Source of the DNA: Streptomyces albogriseolus
Lineage (GTDB): Bacteria; Actinomycetota; Actinomycetes; Streptomycetales; Streptomycetaceae
Direction: 5' to 3'
Assembly (NCBI GenBank): GCA_014650475.1
Contig: BMVA01000015.1
Location: 143,345 to 207,344, forward strand
Length of the DNA: 64,000 bases
Numbering within the stretch: the first letter of the stretch is position 1; the number at the start of each line of letters is the position of its first letter. A program made the translations under genes and the position numbers. Positions 1-6,647 of this stretch are shown in pieces. The notes beneath the pieces are model-generated. The model was not told the origin of the DNA and ran no database searches. It was given only the letters and a program-made list of their open reading frames with translations.

Positions 1-199
1 TGGAGGGGGCGCTGCTCTTCTCCGGGGCGGGGAGCGTGGCCGCCCTCGTGTCCCCCGGCGGGGCGTCAGGCGTCGCCAGGTGGACGAGCGTCGCCGCGCC
101 CGCCGTCAGGGTCAGGGCGCCCGCCGCCAGGAGGGCGCGGCGGTGGCGGGGTCTTCGGTGGCGTCCTCGAGGGACGGTGCGCGTCTCGTCCGGTGTCAT
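1..199 (-). CDS. Partial N-terminus of a secreted or membrane-anchored protein
   Basis: The reading frame starts at an ATG at 199 and runs off the left edge of the window. About 66 residues are visible. They begin MTPDETRTVPRGR, followed by an Arg/His-rich stretch, a hydrophobic Ala/Leu/Thr segment (about residues 23-43) and a Pro/Ala/Thr-rich region. This is the layout of a signal peptide or signal anchor followed by an extracytoplasmic linker. The catalytic part lies outside the window, so no function is assigned. It is divergent from the enoyl-CoA hydratase gene, and the 180 bp between them must hold both promoters. Confidence 0.5.
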   Translation of the reverse strand, partial: MTPDETRTVPRGRHRRPRHRRALLAAGALTLTAGAATLVHLATPDAPPGDTRAATLPAPEKSSAPS

Positions 200-355
200 C
201 GTCTGTCTCCCCCCTGCGTGCGCCCCCGGCGCGCCGCGGTGTGCGCACGCTACGCGCCGGGAGCGGTGCGGTTCAGGCGAGTCGGTCGTATGTCACTCGA
301 ACGGGTGGACCCTTTTCCTCGGCGGCTCCCGGCTGCCATGATCGGGGCGAGCCAA

Positions 356-371
356 GTTAACCCGCGTTAAC
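356..371. promoter_or_regulatory. Paired GTTAAC repeats upstream of the enoyl-CoA hydratase gene
   Basis: GTTAAC occurs at 356-361 and again at 366-371. The two copies are exactly 10 bp apart, about one helical turn. They sit immediately upstream of the GGAGGG ribosome binding site (373-378). A spaced repeat here could be an operator for a regulator of the downstream acyl-CoA gene or the divergent gene. The binding protein is unknown. Confidence 0.3.
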
Positions 372-382
372 CGGAGGGTGTC

Positions 383-1183
383 ATGAGTGAGGAACGGTTC
401 GGGGAGTTCGTGCTGGTGCGGCGGCACGAGCGGGGGCATGTCGCGGAGCTCGTCCTCGACCGGCCGAAGGCCATGAACGCGGTGTCGACCGAGATGGCCC
501 GCTCGATCGCCGCCGCCTGCGCGGCGCTGGGCGAGGACCGGGACGTACGGGCGGTGGTGCTGACCTCGTCGCACGAGCGGGCGTTCTGCGTGGGGGCCGA
601 TCTGAAGGAGCGGAACTCGTTCACGGACGCGGATCTGGTGCGGCAGCGGCCTGTGGCGCGGGCCGCCTACACCGGGGTGCTGCAGTTGCCGGTGCCCGCC
701 GTCGCCGCTGTGCACGGGTTCGCTCTGGGCGGTGGGTGCGAGCTCGCCCTGTCGTGCGACGTGATCGTGGCCGACCGTACGGCCGTGATGGGGCTGCCCG
801 AGGTGTCCGTCGGGGTCATCCCGGGCGGCGGCGGTACGCAGTTGCTGCCCCGGCGGGTGGGGTCGGCGCGGGCGGCCGAGCTGATCTTCACCGCGCGGCG
901 GGTGGAGGCCGCGGAGGCGCGGGAGATCGGGCTCGTGGACGTGCTGGTGGACGAGGGGCGGGACCGGGAGGACGCCCTGGCGATGGCCGCGCGGATCGCC
1001 GGGAACTCGCCCGTGGGGCTGCGGGCCGCCAAGCGGGCGCTGCGGCTGGGGCACGGGCTCGATCTGCCGGCCGGTCTCGAGGTCGAGGACGCGGCCTGGC
1101 GGTCGGTGGCGTTCTCCGGGGACCGGGCGGAAGGCGTGGCCGCCTTCAACGAGAAGCGGCGGCCGGACTGGCCGGGGGAGTGA
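383..1183 (+). CDS. Enoyl-CoA hydratase/isomerase family protein
   Basis: 266 aa, the usual crotonase length. Crotonase proteins stabilise an enolate of an acyl-CoA thioester, and most family members hydrate trans-2-enoyl-CoA in fatty acid or branched amino acid breakdown. The fold-defining pieces are present: the CoA-binding/oxyanion stretch AFCVGADLKE (residues 68-77), HGFALGGGCELALSCD (111-126) and LPEVSVGVIPGGGGTQ (138-153). The two catalytic-type glutamates are Glu120 and Glu140, so it is probably an active hydratase. It could still be a more specialised member such as methylglutaconyl-CoA hydratase. The start is supported by GGAGGG five bases upstream. It is followed 55 bp later by a diguanylate cyclase gene on the same strand. 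Confidence 0.88.
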   Translation: MSEERFGEFVLVRRHERGHVAELVLDRPKAMNAVSTEMARSIAAACAALGEDRDVRAVVLTSSHERAFCVGADLKERNSFTDADLVRQRPVARAAYTGVLQLPVPAVAAVHGFALGGGCELALSCDVIVADRTAVMGLPEVSVGVIPGGGGTQLLPRRVGSARAAELIFTARRVEAAEAREIGLVDVLVDEGRDREDALAMAARIAGNSPVGLRAAKRALRLGHGLDLPAGLEVEDAAWRSVAFSGDRAEGVAAFNEKRRPDWPGE

Positions 1184-1238
1184 CGCGCGCTTCATTCTCG
1201 ATGTCTCGGTAAGCGGAAAATATCCCTAATCTGGGGGA

Positions 1239-2390
1239 ATGGGTGAGGAGAGCCGGCTGGCGGCCGTCGTGGCGCTGGCTCAGGGCATGGCCGCCGCGCA
1301 CAGTACGCGGGAGGCGTGGCGGGCCGCCGCCGGCGGCGCCCGCCGGGCCCTGGGCGGGAGTTTCGCCGCGCTGTCGGTGTGGGAGCGGGAGCTCGGACGG
1401 CTGAGGGTGCTGGTGAACGTCGGGGAGCTGGCCGAGGGGGAGGAGGAGTTCCCCGAGGACGAGTCCTACCCGGTGCACCAGTTCGCCGAGATCACCGAGT
1501 TCCTGCACGAGCAGTGGGCCGGCGGCGGCGAGCCCGACGCCTGGGTGGAGACCGCGCAGGGCCCCGAGGAGGGGCGCGCCGGGTACTGCCACCAGCGGGT
1601 CGCGGCGCTGCGGCGGCGCGGGCGCGGCTGCTGCGTGGTCGCTCCGATCGTGCTGCACGGGCGGGCCTGGGGCGAGCTGTACGTGGCCCGGCCGGTCGGC
1701 GAGCCCGTGTTCGGGCGGGCGGACGCCGACTTCGCGACCGTGCTGGCGGCCGTGGTGGCCGCGGGGATCGCGCAGACCGAGCGGCTGGAGGAGGCGCGTC
1801 GGCTGGCCTTCACGGATTCCCTGACGGGTCTCGCCAACCGGCGGGCCGTGGACGCCCGGCTGGACGAGGCGGTCGAGCTCCACCGGCGGGACGGGGCCGT
1901 GGTCAGCCTGGTGGTGTGCGACGTCAACGGGCTGAAGCGGGTCAACGACACCCTCGGGCACTCCGTGGGGGACCGGCTGCTGGAGCGGTTCGGGAGCGTG
2001 CTGTCGCTGTGCGGGGCGATGCTGCCGGGCGCGCTGGTGGCGCGGCTCGGCGGGGACGAGTTCTGTCTGCTGGTGGTGGGACCGCCCGCCGACGAGGTGG
2101 TCAAGGCGGCCGACGAGGTGTGCCGGCGGGCCGTGGAGCTGGGCATCGGCGACGGTGTCGCGTGCGGGGTGGCGTCCACGGAGGACCCGATCGGGCCGGT
2201 GTGCTCGGCGCGGCGGCTGTTCCGGCTGGCCGACGCGGCGCAGTACCGGGCCAAGGCCGAGCGGGCCGCGCACCCCGTGGTGGCCGGGCGGGACGGGCCG
2301 GACGACCCCGTGGTGCGGCTCGCGGACGAACCCTCGCGGGAGGCCGACGGGGAGCGGCGCCGGTTCCGCGGGCGGCACGCGCCCGGGTAA
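1239..2390 (+). CDS. GAF-GGDEF diguanylate cyclase
   Basis: 383 aa, cytoplasmic, with no membrane segment. Residues about 15-180 form a GAF-like sensor region. They are followed by a classic GGDEF domain: DSLTGLANRR (193-202), the metal/base-binding CDVNGLKRVND (227-237) and an intact GGDEF signature at 271-275. The domain should condense two GTP molecules into cyclic di-GMP, which in Streptomyces feeds BldD and controls development. The residues where the inhibitory RxxD site would be (about 262-265) read LPGA, so product feedback at the canonical I-site is not expected. A GGGGGA ribosome binding site almost abuts the ATG. This may be the orthologue of one of the numbered S. coelicolor cdg genes, but I cannot assign which from sequence alone. 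Confidence 0.9.
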   Translation: MGEESRLAAVVALAQGMAAAHSTREAWRAAAGGARRALGGSFAALSVWERELGRLRVLVNVGELAEGEEEFPEDESYPVHQFAEITEFLHEQWAGGGEPDAWVETAQGPEEGRAGYCHQRVAALRRRGRGCCVVAPIVLHGRAWGELYVARPVGEPVFGRADADFATVLAAVVAAGIAQTERLEEARRLAFTDSLTGLANRRAVDARLDEAVELHRRDGAVVSLVVCDVNGLKRVNDTLGHSVGDRLLERFGSVLSLCGAMLPGALVARLGGDEFCLLVVGPPADEVVKAADEVCRRAVELGIGDGVACGVASTEDPIGPVCSARRLFRLADAAQYRAKAERAAHPVVAGRDGPDDPVVRLADEPSREADGERRRFRGRHAPG

Positions 2391-2412
2391 GGGGCGCGGG
2401 CCCGCTCCGGTG

Positions 2413-2441
2413 GTGACAGTGAGGCATTCACTGCGTAGGCT
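2413..2441 (+). promoter_or_regulatory. hutH promoter with palindromic operator in the spacer
   Basis: GTGACA (2413-2418), a 17-bp spacer, then TAGGCT (2436-2441) match -35 and -10 elements of the main vegetative sigma class. A perfect palindrome, CAGTGA-GGCAT-TCACTG (2417-2433), overlaps the -35 and fills the spacer, the position expected for a repressor site. The -10 ends only 7 bases before the hutH ATG, so transcription should start at or next to the start codon. Confidence 0.6.
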
Positions 2442-2448
2442 CCTGAAT

Positions 2449-4023
2449 ATGGATATGCACACAGTGGTGGTGGGGACGTCGGGCGTGACCGCGTCCGACG
2501 TGCTGGCCGTGGCGCGCGACGGCGCCCGCGTCGAACTGTCCGAGGAGGCGGTCGCCGCCCTCGCGGCCTCCCGCGAGATCGTGGACGCCCTGGCCGCCAA
2601 GCCGGACCCGGTCTACGGGGTGAGCACCGGCTTCGGCGCCCTGGCGACCCGGCACATCAGCCCGGACCTGCGCGGCCGGCTCCAGCGCAACATCGTCCGC
2701 TCGCACGCCGCCGGCATGGGGCCGCGGGTGGAGCGGGAGGTCGTCCGCGCGCTGATGTTCCTGCGGCTCAAGACCCTCTGCTCCGGGCACACCGGCGTCC
2801 GGCCCGAGGTCGCGCGGACCATGGCCGACGTGCTGAACGCGGGGATCACCCCGGTGGTGCACGAGTACGGCTCCCTGGGCTGCTCCGGCGACCTCGCCCC
2901 GCTCTCGCACTGCGCGCTCGCGCTGATGGGCGAGGGCGAGGCCGAAGGGCCCGACGGCGCGGTGCGGCCGGCCGGCGAGCTGCTCGCCGCCCACGGCATC
3001 CGCCCGGTCGAACTGCGCGAGAAGGAAGGGCTCGCCCTGCTCAACGGCACCGACGGCATGCTCGGCATGCTGGTCATGGCCCTCGCCGACCTGGACCTCC
3101 TCTACCGGTCCGCCGACGTCACCGCCGCGCTGAGCCTGGAGGCGCTGCTCGGCACCGACAGGGTGCTCGCCCCCGAGCTGCACGCCGTCCGCCCGCACCC
3201 CGGTCAGGCCGCCAGCGCCGCCAACATGCTCGCCGTGCTGGAGGGTTCGGGCCTGACAGGGCATCACCAGGACGACGCGCCCCGGGTCCAGGACGCCTAC
3301 TCGGTGCGCTGCGCCCCGCAGGTCGCCGGCGCCGGACGGGACACCCTCGCGCACGCCCGGCTGGTCGCCGAGCGCGAACTCGCCTCGGCCGTGGACAATC
3401 CGGTCGTGCTGCCTGGGGGTACCTCCCAGGCTTTCGGCTCTGGGGGAGGGAGGGTGGAGTCGAACGGCAACTTCCACGGGGCGCCGGTCGCCTATGTGCT
3501 GGACTTCCTCGCCATCGCCGTCGCCGACCTCGCCTCCATCACGGAGCGCCGTACCGACCGGCTGCTGGACAAGAACCGCAGCCACGGGCTGCCGCCGTTC
3601 CTCGCCGACGACCCCGGCGTCGACTCCGGGCTGATGATCGCCCAGTACACCCAGGCCGCCCTGGTCGGCGAGCTGAAGCGGCTCGCCGTACCGGCGTCGG
3701 CGGACTCCATCCCGTCGTCCGCGATGCAGGAGGACCACGTCTCCATGGGCTGGTCGGCGGCGCGCAAGCTGCGCACCGCCGTCGACGGCCTGACCAGGGT
3801 CGTCGCCGTGGAGCTGTACGCCGCCGCGCGGGCCGTGGAGCTGCGCGAGGGGCTCACCCCCGCCCCGGCCACGCGGGCGGTGCTGAAGGCGCTGCGGGAG
3901 GCCGGCGTGGGCGGTCCCGGTCCTGACCGGTACCTGGCGCCCGACCTCGCCGCCGCGGAGACCTTCGTACGGGACGGGCGGCTGGTCGAGGCCGTGGAGC
4001 GGGTCACCGGGCCGCTGCGGTGA
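2449..4023 (+). CDS. hutH: Histidine ammonia-lyase
   Basis: 524 aa. It deaminates L-histidine to urocanate and ammonia, the first step of histidine utilisation, in the cytosol. The electrophilic MIO cofactor forms from the Cys-Ser-Gly triplet at 145-147 within GSLGCSGDLAPL, with Cys in place of the more common Ala as I recall for Streptomyces enzymes. The substrate and cofactor region VESNGNFHGAPVAY and the QEDHVSMGWSAARK motif are intact. The start MDMHTVVVGTSG matches the family start I remember from S. coelicolor. There is no Shine-Dalgarno, because the promoter lies immediately upstream and the mRNA is probably leaderless. It is about 10 residues longer than the orthologue I recall. The extra length is a Gly/Ser-rich insertion at 323-334 (see the repeat entry). 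It stands alone, without other hut genes beside it. Confidence 0.95.
   Translation: MDMHTVVVGTSGVTASDVLAVARDGARVELSEEAVAALAASREIVDALAAKPDPVYGVSTGFGALATRHISPDLRGRLQRNIVRSHAAGMGPRVEREVVRALMFLRLKTLCSGHTGVRPEVARTMADVLNAGITPVVHEYGSLGCSGDLAPLSHCALALMGEGEAEGPDGAVRPAGELLAAHGIRPVELREKEGLALLNGTDGMLGMLVMALADLDLLYRSADVTAALSLEALLGTDRVLAPELHAVRPHPGQAASAANMLAVLEGSGLTGHHQDDAPRVQDAYSVRCAPQVAGAGRDTLAHARLVAERELASAVDNPVVLPGGTSQAFGSGGGRVESNGNFHGAPVAYVLDFLAIAVADLASITERRTDRLLDKNRSHGLPPFLADDPGVDSGLMIAQYTQAALVGELKRLAVPASADSIPSSAMQEDHVSMGWSAARKLRTAVDGLTRVVAVELYAAARAVELREGLTPAPATRAVLKALREAGVGGPGPDRYLAPDLAAAETFVRDGRLVEAVERVTGPLR
3414..3450 (+). repeat. In-frame palindromic repeat inserted in hutH
   Basis: Between the conserved codons for VVLP and RVESNGNFHG there is a segment encoding GGTSQAFGSGGG. 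As I recall other Streptomyces HutH proteins, they have only Asp-Gly here. The DNA is an imperfect inverted repeat: CCTCCCAG, a short GCTTTCGGCT centre, then CTGGGGGAGG. It resembles the small GGTACCTCCCAG...CTGGGGGAG palindromes scattered through Streptomyces genomes. The net gain is 30 bp, which keeps the frame. Confidence 0.6.
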
Positions 4024-4030
4024 AACGGCC

Positions 4031-4060
4031 GGGGCCCCGCGGACGACTCCGCGGGGCCCC
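4031..4060. terminator. Bidirectional hairpin terminator after hutH
   Basis: Perfect 13-bp stem (4031-4043 with 4048-4060) and a CGAC loop, eight bases after the hutH stop codon. It lies between two convergent genes, so it can serve both. There is no T-tract, which is usual for Streptomyces terminators. Confidence 0.8.
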
Positions 4061-4080
4061 GGTACGCCGTGGGAAGCCGC

Positions 4081-4407
4081 TCAGAACTCCAGGCGCTCCC
4101 GGCGGACCGAATAGACGACGAAGCCCGCGCCGAGGGCCAGGCACGCCGTGCCGCCGACGATGTACGGGGTGCTGTCGAAGCTGCCGGTGTCCGCGAGGCG
4201 GACCTCCTGGCCGGTGCTCTCCAGACTGGCCGACGTCGCGCTCGACACGCCTCTCGCCTGCTCGGTGACCTGCGGGGACGGGCTCGCGGACGGCGCGGTC
4301 CGCGCCGGAGCGTCCGAGGTCGCGTTCGCGGACGGGACGAACCACAGGGCGCACAGCAGGGTGCCCGCGGCGGTGGCGGTCAGCAACGGACGGAGCGCGG
4401 ATGACAC
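4081..4407 (-). CDS. Small LAxTG cell-surface protein (sortase substrate)
   Basis: 108 aa. The N-terminus is a signal peptide (hydrophobic residues about 8-28 ending SANA). A short Ser/Thr/Pro-rich stretch follows. The C-terminus is a sorting signal: LADTG at 71-75, a hydrophobic segment (about 81-99) and the basic tail RRERLEF. The LAxTG pentapeptide is what class E sortases of Streptomyces recognise, as for the long chaplins. The mature wall-bound part would be only about 40 residues with no recognisable domain. Its role is unknown; it may be a surface spacer or coat peptide. It is convergent with hutH. Confidence 0.75.
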   Translation of the reverse strand: MSSALRPLLTATAAGTLLCALWFVPSANATSDAPARTAPSASPSPQVTEQARGVSSATSASLESTGQEVRLADTGSFDSTPYIVGGTACLALGAGFVVYSVRRERLEF

Positions 4408-4985
4408 GGAATATCGATCCCCTTGTGGCGCTGGCGAATTGGCCGTGTGGGCTGATGGTAGTGAACCGCGCGGGTCACAGGAAAGTCACGGGAGCCCCTC
4501 TCCGCGCGCTCCGGGCGTGAGCACTTCGGGGTCGTGCCGATTTGTACGGCTTCGCCCTGGGGGAGGGGTGCGGGCGCCGAACGGGCCTGGGCGCAAAGGG
4601 TTGTGACCGAGGACACAGTAAGAATTCCCGAGCTCTCTTACGTACCCGTTCGCACTGGTCGGCGGGGGTGGCGGGGAGGGAGACGCGGCGGATGCCGCGG
4701 TGCGGCGGGCGGTCGGATCACGACTGGTACTCGCCTGACGGGGGAACCGGCGACGAGGATGGCGACGAGTTCGACGAGGACTGCGACGACGAGTCCGACG
4801 ACGAAGAGTCCCACCGACGACGCGTCCCCCGACGACGGCTCCCGCGCCGGCTGAGGCGATGTGAGGAAATGTTGCCTCCGGGAGGCAACCGACGCCCCCG
4901 GCCGGTACGTCTCAATCGGCGCACTGACCGGCGTTCCTCCGCTCCGCGACCGCGGACGTGGTGAGTTCCACATGCGTGGGACTGG
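4408..4985. other. Long intergenic region with a GACGA-rich tract
   Basis: Nearly 600 bases without a convincing gene. The sequence from about 4745 to 4850 is a low-complexity tract built on GACGA/GACGAC. Read on the minus strand it gives a Val/Leu-rich hydrophobic helix inside a possible 111-codon frame (4638-4973). Read on the plus strand it gives an Asp/Glu-rich or a Thr-rich frame. None has a good ribosome binding site and all three frames look biased because of the repeat, so no CDS is called. Confidence 0.4.
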
Positions 4986-5013
4986 GGAACCGGATCACCC
5001 GGTCGTAGCGTTG
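4986..5013 (+). promoter_or_regulatory. Candidate ECF-type promoter for the L,D-transpeptidase
   Basis: GGAAC (4986-4990), an 18-bp spacer, then CGTTG (5009-5013) resembles promoters read by ECF sigma factors of the SigE/SigR kind in Streptomyces. It lies about 80 bp before the L,D-transpeptidase start. A cell-envelope stress promoter would suit a peptidoglycan cross-linking enzyme, but the spacing is slightly longer than the SigE optimum as I recall it. Confidence 0.4.
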
Positions 5014-5092
5014 AAGACTGTGGACGAGGCGCCTCGGCTCCCGCCAGGGGCCTCGTGGGGTTGGGATTCTGGCAACGATGGAGAAGCGTGTG

Positions 5093-6349
5093 ATGACGGA
5101 CGGTAAGCGGCGGCGCAGGGGTCTGGCGGCCGCGTCCGCTCTGCTCGGCGGAGTGCTGGTGCTCTCGGCGTGTTCCGGCGGCGGTGACGACGACGCCGCG
5201 GGGTCCGACGGGAAGGACACCTCGCAGGCACAGGTCGACGAGGCGGCGGCCAAGAAGTCCTCCGAGGCGCAGATCAAGATCACGCCCAAGGACGGCTCGA
5301 CCAACGCCTCCATCAACAACTCGGCCACCGTGACCGTCGACAAGGGCACGCTCACCGAGGTCACGATGACCACCGCCGACGGCACCGCCGTCGAGGGCCA
5401 GATATCGGCCGACAAGAAGAGCTGGAAGCCCAGCGGGCAGCTCGAGCGCGCCACCACCTACAAGCTGTCGGCCTCCGCGAAGGACTCCGAGGGCCTCGTC
5501 GCCCACGAGAACGCGTCCTTCACGACGGTCTCCCCGTCCAACAGCTTCATCGGCAACTTCACCCCGGACGACGGCACCACGGTCGGCGTGGGCATGCCCG
5601 TGTCGATCAACTTCGACAAGGCCATCACCAACAAGGCCGCCGTGCAGAAGGGCATCACCGTGTCCTCCACCAGCGGCCAGGAGGTGGCCTGCCACTGGTT
5701 CAACGCCAACCGCATGGACTGCCGCCCCGAGCAGTACTGGCAGGAGGGCTCCACCGTCACCCTGAAGCTGGCGCTCGACGGGGTCGAGGGCGCCGAGGGC
5801 GTCTACGGCGTCCAGCAGAAGACGGTCACCTTCAAGATCGGCCGTAACCAGGTCTCCTACGTCGACGCCGAGACCAAGCAGATGAAGGTCACGCAGAACG
5901 GCAAGACCGTCAAGACCATCCCGATCTCCGCCGGCGCGCCCGAGAACAAGACGTACGAGGGCCAGATGGTGATCTCCGAGAAGTTCAAGGAGACCCGGAT
6001 GAACGGCGCCACGGTCGGCTTCACCGACGACGACGGCAAGGGCGAGTACGACATCAAGGACGTGCCCCACGCCATGCGTCTGAGCACCTCGGGCACCTTC
6101 ATCCACGGCAACTACTGGGGCGCGAAGTCCATCTTCGGCAGCGTCAACACCAGCCACGGCTGCGTGGGCCTCGCCGACGCCAAGGGCGCGAACGACCCGA
6201 GCACCCCGGGCGCCTGGTTCTACAACAACTCGATCGTCGGTGACGTGGTCGTCGTGCAGAACACCGGCGACAAGACCATCGCCCCGGACAACGGCCTCAA
6301 CGGCTGGAACATGAGCTGGGAGCAGTGGAAGGCGGGCTCCGCGGTCTGA
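5093..6349 (+). CDS. L,D-transpeptidase lipoprotein (YkuD family)
   Basis: 418 aa. It is predicted to make 3-3 cross-links between meso/LL-diaminopimelate residues of peptidoglycan at the outer face of the membrane. The signal ends in a lipobox LSAC with the lipidated Cys at residue 27, followed by a Gly/Asp linker. Two Ig-like domains (about 60-145 and 150-240) precede the YkuD catalytic domain (about 245-390). The catalytic motif is complete: His338 in FIHGNYW and the nucleophile Cys357 in TSHGCVGL. This layout is the usual actinobacterial Ldt form. GGAGAAG six bases upstream supports the ATG at 5093; an ATG at 5078 has no such site. The candidate ECF promoter and a strong downstream terminator suggest a single-gene unit. 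Confidence 0.9.
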   Translation: MTDGKRRRRGLAAASALLGGVLVLSACSGGGDDDAAGSDGKDTSQAQVDEAAAKKSSEAQIKITPKDGSTNASINNSATVTVDKGTLTEVTMTTADGTAVEGQISADKKSWKPSGQLERATTYKLSASAKDSEGLVAHENASFTTVSPSNSFIGNFTPDDGTTVGVGMPVSINFDKAITNKAAVQKGITVSSTSGQEVACHWFNANRMDCRPEQYWQEGSTVTLKLALDGVEGAEGVYGVQQKTVTFKIGRNQVSYVDAETKQMKVTQNGKTVKTIPISAGAPENKTYEGQMVISEKFKETRMNGATVGFTDDDGKGEYDIKDVPHAMRLSTSGTFIHGNYWGAKSIFGSVNTSHGCVGLADAKGANDPSTPGAWFYNNSIVGDVVVVQNTGDKTIAPDNGLNGWNMSWEQWKAGSAV

Positions 6350-6379
6350 CGCCCCCTCCGCAGCGACACCCCCACCCAC

Positions 6380-6433
6380 ACGGCCGGTGCCCTCGTCCCC
6401 TCCCTCGGGAGCGGTGACGGGGGCATCGGCCGT
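6380..6433 (+). terminator. Hairpin terminator after the L,D-transpeptidase gene
   Basis: 13-bp stem (6380-6392 with 6421-6433, one G-T wobble) with a 28-base loop, followed by a short TTTCC run. It lies 30 bp after the stop codon. Confidence 0.65.
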
Positions 6434-6529
6434 TTCCGTCCCTCCCGCCCCAACCGCGCGATTCTGTAACGGAGTTCCTGCGGGCACATCACAGTCACCC
6501 GGCGACTTCCCGACCACTCCCGAATCCCC

Positions 6530-6559
6530 TTGAGCCGCTTGATCACCTGTCGGCATACT
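6530..6559 (+). promoter_or_regulatory. Candidate promoter of the subtilase gene
   Basis: TTGAGC (6530-6535), an 18-bp spacer and CATACT (6554-6559) are a plausible vegetative promoter about 90 bp before the protease start. Both hexamers deviate from consensus. Confidence 0.35.
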
Positions 6560-6647
6560 CCGAGCACCGGGGGGTGCGCGCAGGCGTACGAGACCACCCC
6601 CGGCCGGGTGATGCTTCTGCCGCCCGGCGACTTCGCTAGGGGGAACC

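Noticed and set aside
3414-3450. hutH insertion as a sequencing error or frameshift
   Set aside because: The frame is kept, the inserted DNA is a recognisable palindrome, and both flanks match the family exactly.
4638-4973. Minus-strand 111-codon frame with a hydrophobic helix
   Set aside because: The helix comes from the GACGA repeat read backwards, third-position bias is weak and there is no clear start site.
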